From the NCBI RefSeq assembly GCF_003663945.1, contig NZ_RCCH01000002.1:1-64000 (forward strand): 64,000 nucleotides of DNA, written 5' to 3'. This DNA comes from Lacinutrix venerupis. GTDB lineage: Bacteria; Bacteroidota; Bacteroidia; Flavobacteriales; Flavobacteriaceae. Below, piece after piece: positions 30,268-38,066 of the stretch (its first letter is position 1; each line of letters begins with the position of its first letter). The translations under genes and the position numbers were made by a program. The notes beneath the pieces are model-generated. The model ran no database searches, was not told the origin of the DNA, and was given only the letters and a program-made list of their open reading frames with translations.

Positions 30268-30408
30268 AAACTGCCTCTAACACCGTATATAATTTATTGC
30301 TAGTTCTAGCCTACTTACGAAAATCCTCGCGGATTTTCTATTCGGTTTTTATTTACTAAATTACGTGCTTAACCACGCAACAAACCATATACAAACACGT
30401 TAAACGAA
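30268..30408 (+). repeat. Structured right flank of the esterase cassette (attC-like)
   Basis: Starts at CTGCCTCTAAC and ends at ACGTTAAACGAA. It contains a perfect hairpin GAAAATCC TCGC GGATTTTC (30319-30338) and an outer imperfect pairing of GTATAT (30285-30290) with ATATAC (30388-30393). Its length and core-like ends recall a large attC site; I have not shown it is one. Confidence 0.5.
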
Positions 30409-30427
30409 CCTTTTATAAAATTCATAA

Positions 30428-30457
30428 AAAAAGCACAGTTTATAAACTGTGCTTTTT
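30428..30457. terminator. Bidirectional terminator 3' of the CBS-like gene
   Basis: AAAAAGCACAGTTTA directly followed by its exact reverse complement, with A- and T-runs at the ends. It lies between the cassette's right edge and the minus-strand CBS-like gene and can stop transcription from both sides. Confidence 0.8.
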
Positions 30458-30470
30458 GCTTTTCTATTTT

Positions 30471-30495
30471 GAGATTCCTGCATTCGCAGGAATTT
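30471..30495. repeat. Palindrome ATTCCTGCATTCGCAGGAAT 3' of the CBS-like gene
   Basis: Inverted repeat ATTCCTGC / GCAGGAAT around ATTC, preceded by GAG, ending 2 bases before the stop codon at 30497. It is the best-preserved copy of the family seen also at 6259-6281 and 22450-22469. Confidence 0.65.
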
Positions 30496-30496
30496 G

Positions 30497-31477
30497 TTAC
30501 TCTATATATCCCATTTTACGCATCCAGTCGTCGTTAAACATTTTACCTACATAACGAGAACCATGATCGTGAAATAATACTACAACTACATCGTCTTTAG
30601 TAAAGTGCTCTTTTAACTGTAGTAAACCTTTTATGGCTGCTCCTGCAGAGTTGCCTAAAAACATACCTTCTTCTTTTGCTAAAAGCTGCGTGTAAACTGC
30701 CGCATCTTTATCGGTTACTTTTGTAAAACCATCAATAACATCGAAATTTACATTTTCTGGCAAAATATCTTCTCCAATACCTTCTGTAACGTATGGATAA
30801 ATTTCTTTTTCGTCAAAAATTCCTGTTTCATGGTATTTTTTAAATACAGAACCATAAGTATCTATTCCCCAAATTTTAATGTCTGGATTTTGCTCCTTTA
30901 AATATTTACCAACTCCAGAAATGGTTCCACCTGTTCCTACTCCAACAACAAAGTGTGTAATTTTACCTTCGGTTTGTTTCCAGATTTCTGGTCCTGTGCT
31001 TTGGTAATGTGCCTTGGTATTACTTGGATTATCGTACTGGTTTACGTACCATGAGTTTGGTGTTTCTTCACCTAATCTTTTTGATACTGAATAGTATGAT
31101 CTTGGATCTTCTGGCTCAACATCTGTCGGGCAAACTACAACCTCTGCGCCTACAGCACGAAGAATATCCATTTTTTCTTTAGATTGTTTATCGCTAATTA
31201 CAAAGATGCATTTGTAACCTTTTACAATGGCTGCTAATGCCAAGCCCATTCCTGTGTTTCCAGAAGTTCCTTCTATAATGGTTCCGCCTGGTTTTAAACG
31301 GCCGTCTGCTTCTGCATCTTCAATCATTTGTAATGCCATACGGTCTTTAACAGAGTTTCCTGGGTTAAAGGTTTCGTATTTTGAAAGTACTAAGCAAGGT
31401 AGGTCTGCTGTTAACTTATTTATTTTTACTAATGGTGTATTACCTATAGTTTCTAGAATGTTTTTTGCGTATTGCAT
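30497..31477 (-). CDS. PLP-dependent cysteine synthase / cystathionine beta-synthase family enzyme
   Basis: 326-residue fold-type II PLP enzyme. Lys44 in GNSVKDRMA is the Schiff-base lysine; the TSGNTG loop is at 71-76 and GVGTGGTISG binds the phosphate. Several stretches (VNQYDNPSNTKAHYQSTGPE, and the C-terminal DDWMRKMGY) look more like the catalytic core of cystathionine beta-synthase than like CysK, so it may make cystathionine from serine and homocysteine or make cysteine from O-acetylserine. There is no C-terminal CBS regulatory pair. Monocistronic by its terminator. Confidence 0.85.
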   Translation of the reverse strand: MQYAKNILETIGNTPLVKINKLTADLPCLVLSKYETFNPGNSVKDRMALQMIEDAEADGRLKPGGTIIEGTSGNTGMGLALAAIVKGYKCIFVISDKQSKEKMDILRAVGAEVVVCPTDVEPEDPRSYYSVSKRLGEETPNSWYVNQYDNPSNTKAHYQSTGPEIWKQTEGKITHFVVGVGTGGTISGVGKYLKEQNPDIKIWGIDTYGSVFKKYHETGIFDEKEIYPYVTEGIGEDILPENVNFDVIDGFTKVTDKDAAVYTQLLAKEEGMFLGNSAGAAIKGLLQLKEHFTKDDVVVVLFHDHGSRYVGKMFNDDWMRKMGYIE

Positions 31478-31568
31478 GTAATTTTTTTTATTGGTGCAAA
31501 AGTAATAAAAAGCCTAAACTTAAGAGAACTATACTTTATTAAATAAAAGAGATTTTATATAGTGGAAC

Positions 31569-31643
31569 GCGTTAGCGGTTGGAGCATTGTTGGAGCTCCT
31601 CGCAGAGAGCGACTGCGGAAAACGCGACCTTTAGGTAACGCCC
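31569..31643 (-). repeat. Dispersed intergenic element GGGCGTT...TAACGC, copy B
   Basis: On the minus strand it begins GGGCGTTACC, 8 bases after the stop of the permease gene, and ends CCGCTAACGC. The interior is GC-rich with short stems (GGAG/CTCC; GCAG/CTGC) and differs from copy A at 20858-20966. Shared features are the ends and the placement directly 3' of a minus-strand gene. Confidence 0.5.
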
Positions 31644-31651
31644 AAATTATT

Positions 31652-32890
31652 TTATTCGAAACGGATAGCTTTTACCGGAGATATTTTGGTTATAATGTAA
31701 GATGGTATTAACAGCATTGCTAAGCAGAGTATAAATGTGCCTAGATTTAATAGCAATATGTAATCTAAGCTTATATATACTGGAATAATTGTCATGTAAT
31801 ACTGTTCTGGGTTTGGAAACTTTAATATACCAAAATATTTTTGCGCATATAGTAAACTTAATCCTATTAGGTTACCCCAAAAAAGGCCTATAATTATAAG
31901 ATAGGTTGCATTGTAAACAAATATTTTTCTAATACTATTACTACTGCTTCCCATGGCTTTAAGGATACCAATCATTTGTGTTCGTTCCATAATTAGTACA
32001 AGTAATGCAGTTATCATGTTAATACCTGCTACAAGAATCATGATACCAATGATGCCTGCTATATTTTTATCGAATATTCCAATCCACTCGAATACTAAAC
32101 TAAATTTTTGCTTTACAGATACCACGTTTAAAGTAGATGGTGTTTCTTGAAAAATAGCTTTTGTTTTTTCGTCTAGAGCATTGAAATTATCTATAAAAAC
32201 TTCAAAATTTCCTATTTGGTCTGGCTCCCATTTATTTAAACGTTGAATGTGTTTTATGTCTCCAATGGCAAATTGCTGATCGAATTCTTTAAAACCAGAA
32301 TTATAAATACCTACAATTTTATAAGGAAGGATTCTAGGCGCTTTGTTAAGGTCTTTTCTTAAAAAATAGGCATTTACGGTATCTCCTATTTTTAAGTTTA
32401 GCCTGTTTGCAAAGTATTGAGATATTAAAAGATTTTCGTTTCTTTTATTAGAAAAATCTGGCAACTCACCTTCTACTAAATATTCTTTTAAATATTGCCA
32501 ATCGTAATCTGCACCAACTCCTTTTACTACAACACTCTCAAAAGTATCTTCTAGTCTAAAAACAGCGTGTCTTGTTGCAACTCCTTGTATATGTTTTACT
32601 CCTTCTACACTATTGAAATTTGGATAAAAATCTTGGTTTATTGATATAGGATTTTCGCTTTCCTGAGAGTTATTTGTATCGTATTTAGCAATTGTTGCAT
32701 GCCCATTAAAAGCTACTACTTTGTCTCTTATTTTTTGCTGAAGACCAATTCCGGTGGCTATAGCAATCATCATTACTATAATTCCCAATGCAATTGCCAC
32801 GATACCAATTTTTATTATTGGTGCCGATATACTACTTTTATACGCTTTACTGTCTATAATGCGTTTAGCTATAAAATATTCTAAATTCAA
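31652..32890 (-). CDS. FtsX-like ABC transporter permease (LolC/LolE type)
   Basis: Inner-membrane permease with the MacB/FtsX topology: TM1 near the N-terminus (SAPIIKIGIVAIALGIIVMM), a large periplasmic domain (about residues 55-265), and three C-terminal TM helices (GIIGIMILVAGINMITALLV; KAMGSSSNSIRKIF motif; last TM before SPVKAIRFE). It probably helps release lipoproteins or substrates from the membrane; no ATPase gene is adjacent. The frame extends to 33022, but family members start MNLEYFIAKR, which places the start at TTG 32890; that leaves 412 residues and avoids overlap with the divergent gene. Confidence 0.85.
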   Translation of the reverse strand: MNLEYFIAKRIIDSKAYKSSISAPIIKIGIVAIALGIIVMMIAIATGIGLQQKIRDKVVAFNGHATIAKYDTNNSQESENPISINQDFYPNFNSVEGVKHIQGVATRHAVFRLEDTFESVVVKGVGADYDWQYLKEYLVEGELPDFSNKRNENLLISQYFANRLNLKIGDTVNAYFLRKDLNKAPRILPYKIVGIYNSGFKEFDQQFAIGDIKHIQRLNKWEPDQIGNFEVFIDNFNALDEKTKAIFQETPSTLNVVSVKQKFSLVFEWIGIFDKNIAGIIGIMILVAGINMITALLVLIMERTQMIGILKAMGSSSNSIRKIFVYNATYLIIIGLFWGNLIGLSLLYAQKYFGILKFPNPEQYYMTIIPVYISLDYILLLNLGTFILCLAMLLIPSYIITKISPVKAIRFE

Positions 32891-32897
32891 AAAAGTT

Positions 32898-34181
32898 ATG
32901 AGTGTACAATTAATGTGGTGTAAAAATACTGTTTTATTATTTCTTTTTTTAGGAATTTCTTGCGGAAAGACTAATAAATTTGAAACAATTAGCGAAAAGC
33001 TAGATGTAAAAAATGAAAGCACTCTAAGCGAAAAAGATAATCTAGAAAGCCTTAAACCTATTATTGTTGGCGCAAACCAAACTGAGGCTTATTTAAATTT
33101 ATTAAAAAATAAAAATATAGGCATTGTAGCAAACCAAACAAGTGTTGTGTTTAAAGAACATACTGCTTCTACTTTTAAAAATAAAAAGAACACTCATCTT
33201 GTAGACTCTTTACTTTCTCTTAATGTTAATATAAAAAAGGTGTTTGCTCCAGAACATGGTTTTAGAGGTCAAGCTGATGCCGGTGAAGTGGTTAAAGATG
33301 GTTTTGACACTAAAACCGGTTTACCTATAGTATCTCTTTATGGTAGTAATAAAAAGCCTTCGCCAGAACAGTTAAAAGGTTTAGATGTTGTGGTTTTTGA
33401 TATTCAAGATGTAGGAGCTCGTTTTTACACTTACATTTCGTCATTACATTATGTTATGGAGGCTTGTGCCGAAGCTAATATTCCTGTAATAATTTTAGAC
33501 AGACCAAACCCAAATGGACATTATATTGATGGTCCTATTCTAGAAAAAGAACATAAAAGCTTTATTGGTATGCATCCTATTCCTGTAATTCATGGTATGA
33601 CGATTGGCGAATATGCGCAAATGATTAATGGTGAAAATTGGCTAAATAACAATATAAAATGTGAGCTTACTGTTATTACAATGAAAAACTACAACCATAA
33701 ACTTACATATAGTTTACCTATTAAACCGTCTCCTAATTTACCTAATGATATTGCTATAAACTTATATCCAAGTCTTTGCTTTTTTGAAGGTACAAACATA
33801 AGCGTTGGTCGTGGTACAGAATTACAGTTCCAAATTTATGGCGCTCCTTTTTTACCTAAAACGGATTTTAGTTTTACACCTCAACCTAATTTTGGATCTA
33901 AGTACCCAAAACATGAAAACAAAGTATGTTATGGTGTTAACTTAACTAACTCTCCTAAATTAAATAGCTTAGATTTAAGTTATTTAATAAATGCTTATAA
34001 TGCTACAAGCGATAAAAGTAAATTCTTTTTAACTAACGGATTCTTTACAAAACTTGCAGGAACAAAACAATTACAAAACCAAATTGAAGCTGGAGAAAGT
34101 ATAGAAAATATAAAAGCCACCTGGAAAGATGGCTTAGATAAATTTAAAAATATTAGAAGTAAATATTTACTTTATAATTAA
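32898..34181 (+). CDS. namZ: DUF1343 / NamZ-type exo-beta-N-acetylmuramidase, probable lipoprotein
   Basis: Enzyme family that removes terminal N-acetylmuramic acid from peptidoglycan fragments, feeding cell-wall recycling. From ATG 32898 it is 427 residues with a lipoprotein-like signal ending LGISCGK. Family blocks are GIVANQTSVV, VFAPEHGFRGQADAGE, VVVFDIQDVGARFYTYISSL, ILDRPNPNG and a PVIHGMTIGEYA segment. A second ATG lies at 32913. The start is only 7 bases from the divergent TTG start of the permease gene, so the promoter must lie inside that gene. Its stop codon overlaps the convergent stop of the next gene. Confidence 0.85.
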   Translation: MSVQLMWCKNTVLLFLFLGISCGKTNKFETISEKLDVKNESTLSEKDNLESLKPIIVGANQTEAYLNLLKNKNIGIVANQTSVVFKEHTASTFKNKKNTHLVDSLLSLNVNIKKVFAPEHGFRGQADAGEVVKDGFDTKTGLPIVSLYGSNKKPSPEQLKGLDVVVFDIQDVGARFYTYISSLHYVMEACAEANIPVIILDRPNPNGHYIDGPILEKEHKSFIGMHPIPVIHGMTIGEYAQMINGENWLNNNIKCELTVITMKNYNHKLTYSLPIKPSPNLPNDIAINLYPSLCFFEGTNISVGRGTELQFQIYGAPFLPKTDFSFTPQPNFGSKYPKHENKVCYGVNLTNSPKLNSLDLSYLINAYNATSDKSKFFLTNGFFTKLAGTKQLQNQIEAGESIENIKATWKDGLDKFKNIRSKYLLYN

Positions 34182-35014
34182 TTCTCGTATCTGGTTCCGT
34201 TAGGACGTAAATTATTTTTTCTATAATCTGCACGAGTTTGTTTTTCTACATTTTTTCCTTGCACGTCTGAAAGGTTGTAGGTTACTTTTTTAATTTCTAT
34301 TTCGGTAGTTTGCCTTGCTGGTGGTGTTGGTTTTTCAACCTCTGCAACGTCTCTACTGTTTTCATTTTTAAGTCTTGCAGCTTTTTTGGCTTCTTCTCTT
34401 TCTGCTGCAATTTCAAATATATTTTTCTTATTTACATTAGAAACAACTTTTGGCTCTCTTTGTTTACGAGTGCTTACTTGCGCCTTAGGCTTTTCTACTT
34501 TTTTAGTTTCTTTTGGTTTAGCTTCTGCTACACGAGTATCCACTTGCTCGACAACTTTAGGCTCCTTTTTAAGTGGTTTCATATTCCTAGCTATTTGCTC
34601 TTCTTCACTTAAACTCGATCTTAAAATACTCTCCTCTAAGTCTTCTATAGCATTTTTGGGCTTAGGTATGTCTACTAATCTATTTGCTCCTACTGTAATT
34701 AAAACATCTTCTCTATAAACAACAATAGTATAACGTCCTTTTTTAAAGTGGTATAGTGGAATTTTAACTTCTGGTGCATCAACATCTATAAATACTGTAT
34801 CTTTTTCATCATGACTTAAAAAAGAAACACGTAATATATTTTTATCACTTTTAAGTGATAATGTATCTAATGTAAAGTTTAAAGTTTGTTCTAAACCTGA
34901 AGCACGTTCATTAATATTTTTTTGAATATTTGTTAATGGTGCTTGCTGTCCGTAGGAAGACATGCCTAATAATAAAGCGAATACAAGTAAATTTAGGATT
35001 TTTTGGGTTTTCAT
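34178..35014 (-). CDS. Hypothetical secreted protein with Lys/Glu-rich region
   Basis: 278 residues that I do not recognise. It has a signal peptide (about 1-22, ending MSSYGQ), a beta-rich domain (about 30-120, with RVSFLSHDEKDTVFIDVDA and GRYTIVVYREDVL), then a long charged and proline-containing stretch (about 125-250) likely to be extended or coiled, and a basic C-terminus. Probably periplasmic or surface exposed. The last four bases overlap the convergent namZ end. Confidence 0.6.
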   Translation of the reverse strand: MKTQKILNLLVFALLLGMSSYGQQAPLTNIQKNINERASGLEQTLNFTLDTLSLKSDKNILRVSFLSHDEKDTVFIDVDAPEVKIPLYHFKKGRYTIVVYREDVLITVGANRLVDIPKPKNAIEDLEESILRSSLSEEEQIARNMKPLKKEPKVVEQVDTRVAEAKPKETKKVEKPKAQVSTRKQREPKVVSNVNKKNIFEIAAEREEAKKAARLKNENSRDVAEVEKPTPPARQTTEIEIKKVTYNLSDVQGKNVEKQTRADYRKNNLRPNGTRYEN

Positions 35015-35071
35015 GACTGAAATTTTTACTAATTATTAAATTTTGCTAAAAATCAATTAGTATCAGGTACA

Positions 35072-35079
35072 CAAAAGTA
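35072..35079 (-). promoter_or_regulatory. Candidate -7 box TACTTTTG
   Basis: Matches TAnnTTTG about 58 bases upstream of the secreted hypothetical gene (start 35014). No clear -33 element is seen. Confidence 0.3.
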
Positions 35080-35287
35080 AAGCAAATACTACTTATACAT
35101 ATGTGTTTCATATATAATTTAGGGTAATTTAGCCGAAAAGCCCAATATAGTCGGCAAAATACAATTTTATCTGATAATCAATCACTTAATAAATTTTTTG
35201 GTATAATCTATTAGTATAAAACATAAGTTTTGTTAAAAAACTAAAGAATATATGTTTTAATTAGTAAAACATTAAAAAAAATGCAAC

Positions 35288-36112
35288 CTAATGAGTAGGT
35301 TTTCTATATTTATGGAAAGGTTGTTTTAAAAGATGCTTTAAACTTGCATTTTCTTCGGCATTAGGAAAAGTATCTACTCCATATACTATTTTCTCTCTGT
35401 CTAAATACATGTAGGTTCCAAAAATACGATCCCAGATAGAAAATATATTGCCGTAGTTAGAATCGGTATAAGGTAATTTAAAATGATGATGTATTTTATG
35501 CATATCTGGAGAAACTACAACATAACTTAACACTTTATCTAATTGCTTAGGCATTTTAATATTTGCATGGGTAAATTGTGTAAAAATTAAAGACATAGAT
35601 TGATATAACATAACAATACCTATTGGAGCTCCTATAACAAAAACTCCTGCCAGCGTAAATATAAAACGTATTATGCTTTCTAAAGGATGATGCCTGTTTG
35701 CTGTGGTTGTATCTACTTCGTGATCGCTATGGTGTACTAAATGTACCATCCACAATACACTTATTTTATGCTCTGTAAAATGTGCTAAATAAGCACCAAT
35801 AAAATCCAGTAATAATAATCCTAATATTACATATAACCACAACGGCATTTCTGGTAACCAATTAATAATTCCAAAATTGTTAATAGTTACCCAATCTGCT
35901 GTTTTTAATAGTAAAAATGCCAGAGCAAAATTTACTATAATTGTTGTAAATGTAAAAAACAGATTTGGCCAAGCATGTTTCCATTTTTTATAACTAAAAT
36001 TAAATAATGGCAAAATGCCTTCTAAAACCCAGAATAATGTAATTCCACCAATAAGAATAATACTTCTATGAAGAGATGGTATCGTTTCGAAATAAGATAT
36101 TATAGTTTCCAA
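35288..36112 (-). CDS. Fatty acid hydroxylase / sterol desaturase family protein
   Basis: Integral membrane di-iron enzyme of 274 residues with the His clusters HFTEH, HLVHHSDHEVDTTTANRHH and HKIHHHF, and four or more TM helices. In bacteria such enzymes hydroxylate or desaturate lipids such as carotenoids or membrane fatty acids; the substrate is not evident here. Not in an obvious operon. About 270 AT-rich bases without a gene separate it from the hypothetical secreted gene. Confidence 0.9.
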   Translation of the reverse strand: METIISYFETIPSLHRSIILIGGITLFWVLEGILPLFNFSYKKWKHAWPNLFFTFTTIIVNFALAFLLLKTADWVTINNFGIINWLPEMPLWLYVILGLLLLDFIGAYLAHFTEHKISVLWMVHLVHHSDHEVDTTTANRHHPLESIIRFIFTLAGVFVIGAPIGIVMLYQSMSLIFTQFTHANIKMPKQLDKVLSYVVVSPDMHKIHHHFKLPYTDSNYGNIFSIWDRIFGTYMYLDREKIVYGVDTFPNAEENASLKHLLKQPFHKYRKPTH

Positions 36113-36206
36113 AAAATTTTATTTTAAAGATAAACAAATAATTTATTTCAATTTTTAAAAAGAAAAACTTAGCTATAAGCTTATAATCAAGCCAATAATA
36201 GTAGCT

Positions 36207-36701
36207 TTAAACTTTTATTTTTTCTTTCATTTTCTCAACAATATTAAAAGCGGCAGGACAAATAGCAACATTTTTAATTGTTAAATTAGATATTTGTTGA
36301 AACTTCTTTCTATTGGTATGCGGAAATTCGCTACAAGCTTTTGGTCTTACATTGTAAATAGAACAGTAATTATCTGCACCTAAAAAAATGCATGGCACAC
36401 TTTGTAAAACATAGTCGTTATCTTCGTCTACTCTTAAAAATTGTTCTATAAACTTTTGTGCTTTCATTTTAAAATGCTTTGAAATTCTCTCAACATCTTT
36501 ATCTGTAAACAATGGACCAGTAGTTTTACAACAATTAGCACAGGTTAAACAATCGGTTTTTTTAAATTCTTCATCATGCAATTCCTGCATAATATAATCT
36601 AATTGTTTAGGTGGCTTTTTTTTTAGCTTCGTAAAAAAAGTTTTATTCTCCTTATGCTTATCTTTGGCAAGCTTTGGAAGATTATTTAAAAGTTCTTTCA
36701 T
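36207..36701 (-). CDS. YkgJ-family cysteine cluster protein
   Basis: 164 residues, cytoplasmic, with cysteine motifs CLTCANCCKTTGP and CIFLGADNYCSIYNVRPKAC, the pattern of the zinc/iron-binding YkgJ family. The molecular function is not established. The frame can be opened by TTG at 36710, but ATG 36701 (MKELLNNLPKLAK) is the usual start. Confidence 0.85.
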   Translation of the reverse strand: MKELLNNLPKLAKDKHKENKTFFTKLKKKPPKQLDYIMQELHDEEFKKTDCLTCANCCKTTGPLFTDKDVERISKHFKMKAQKFIEQFLRVDEDNDYVLQSVPCIFLGADNYCSIYNVRPKACSEFPHTNRKKFQQISNLTIKNVAICPAAFNIVEKMKEKIKV

Positions 36702-36801
36702 AGAAAACAAAAATAATGTTTTCGTTTTTACAAAGAAACTATGACTAAAGTAATATTTATGTAAATAGATTAATACAACTAAAGTCTAACAATACAATTA
36801 A

Positions 36802-37509
36802 ATGAAAAAGGACATATTTGGTAAAGCTATATTAGATTTTTACAATAAAAATAGTACCGAAGATATTATTACTTCCACGAACATATCAGACGAAGATATT
36901 TTACCTCTAGATTACTTATTTAGAAGCTATACCGAAATGCCAAAACTTGAAAAAAAAGCATTAAAACTAGCTAAAGGAGAGGTTTTAGATGTTGGTTGTG
37001 GTGCCGGTAGCCACAGTTTATGGCTACAAGAAAAAGGCTTTAAAGTTAAAGCTATAGATATATCTAAAGGCGCTATAGAGGTTTGTAAAAAAAGAGGTGT
37101 TTTAAACACTAAACTATTGCCACTTTTAGAAGAGAAACAAAATTTTGATACTATTTTGTTATTAATGAATGGTACTGGAATATTTCAAACAATTTTAAAT
37201 TTACCAATATATCTAAATCATTTAAAGAGTTTATTAAATGAAAAAGGTCAAATTTTAATAGATTCTAGCGACATAAAATATATGTATGAAGATGAAGATG
37301 GTGGTTTTTGGCAAGATCTTAATTCTGGATATTACGGAGAATTAGATTACTTTTTAAGTTATAAAGGCGAAAGAGAAGAGCCAATGAAATGGCTATATCT
37401 TGATTTTAGCACTTTAAATATTGCTTGTGCTACGGTTGGCTTAAAATGTGAACTAATTGCCGAAGGCGATCATTTTGATTATCTGGCAAAGCTATATGTA
37501 GCAGAATAA
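36802..37509 (+). CDS. Class I SAM-dependent methyltransferase
   Basis: 235 residues. The SAM-binding motif GEVLDVGCGAGSHSLWLQ is at about 65-82, with an acidic residue after the second strand (VKAIDISKGAIEVCKKRG), and a DTILLLMNGTGIF post-motif. Substrate unknown. Single gene between a divergent YkgJ gene and a convergent DUF2059 gene; its stop is part of a terminator stem. Confidence 0.85.
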   Translation: MKKDIFGKAILDFYNKNSTEDIITSTNISDEDILPLDYLFRSYTEMPKLEKKALKLAKGEVLDVGCGAGSHSLWLQEKGFKVKAIDISKGAIEVCKKRGVLNTKLLPLLEEKQNFDTILLLMNGTGIFQTILNLPIYLNHLKSLLNEKGQILIDSSDIKYMYEDEDGGFWQDLNSGYYGELDYFLSYKGEREEPMKWLYLDFSTLNIACATVGLKCELIAEGDHFDYLAKLYVAE

Positions 37510-37531
37510 GGCTACAGATTATAGCCTTTTT
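37508..37531 (+). terminator. Terminator of the methyltransferase gene
   Basis: AAGGCTA CAGATTA TAGCCTT followed by T residues. It begins within the methyltransferase stop codon and covers the 3' coding end of the convergent DUF2059 gene. Confidence 0.65.
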
Positions 37532-38039
37532 CTGATAATTGTGCTATAACGCCACGATACACACCGCTACTCCACATCTCGGAAATTTTGCTCATAGACT
37601 CGTTCATAGAATCTTGAGATCCTAAAATTTTCTGCCCAGTATCACTTTTATAGAATTCGTTTAAAACAACTTTATCACCTTCTGTAAGTGCATCTTTTTT
37701 AAACATATTTTTTCCTGCCTTAGAAGCATATAAATTATTCATGTTTTTAACATCTTCGTGTGTAAAATGACCTCTATATGCAGACACAATCATTTGAGCT
37801 AGCTCGTCCATTGCGTCTTGTTTGCCTTTTTTAATTTCTGCCCAAACAGCTTCTGGTACATTTTCATCTGTAAATTGTACTTTAAGCATATCGTACATTT
37901 GCTCCATTACATCTTCGTAATAAGACATTGTACCGTTACTTTTAACACACTTCTTTACATCTTCGCTATATGCATCGACTTGAGCAAAACTTGCTGAAGC
38001 ACATATAAAAAACAATAATACTGTATATATTTTTTTCAT
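37512..38039 (-). CDS. DUF2059 domain protein, secreted
   Basis: 175 residues with a signal peptide (about 1-19, ICASASFAQ). The DUF2059-like helical region (about 100-160) includes IVSAYRGHFTHEDVKNMNNL and YKSDTGQKIL. Probably periplasmic; function unknown. It starts 27 bases after the amidohydrolase stop, so the two may share a transcript. Confidence 0.8.
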   Translation of the reverse strand: MKKIYTVLLFFICASASFAQVDAYSEDVKKCVKSNGTMSYYEDVMEQMYDMLKVQFTDENVPEAVWAEIKKGKQDAMDELAQMIVSAYRGHFTHEDVKNMNNLYASKAGKNMFKKDALTEGDKVVLNEFYKSDTGQKILGSQDSMNESMSKISEMWSSGVYRGVIAQLSEKGYNL

Positions 38040-38066
38040 AATTTATATTTTATTTTCTAAAAACAA

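Larger units (their letters stand above)
28877..30408 (+). mobile_element. Putative single-gene cassette bounded by 12-bp inverted repeats
   Basis: TTCGTTTAACGT (28877-28888) and its exact reverse complement ACGTTAAACGAA (30397-30408) bound one + strand gene. Inside these ends a second pair matches: TTAGAGGCAATTT (28929-28941) against AAACTGCCTCTAA (30268-30280), 12 of 13 in inverted orientation. The right flank is long (about 130 bases) and structured. RYYYAAC/GTTRRRY-like cores (GTTTAAC on the left, CTCTAAC and GTTAAAC on the right) recall integron attC sites, but the two flanks are inverted, unlike integron arrays. The gene lies opposite to its neighbours and uses many GAC (Asp) codons unlike them. 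No target-site duplication is clear. Confidence 0.6.

Noticed and set aside
28877-30408. Classical integron cassette array
   Set aside because: Only one cassette, no integrase, and the two flanks are inverted rather than direct; attC identity is unproven, so it is described only as cassette-like.
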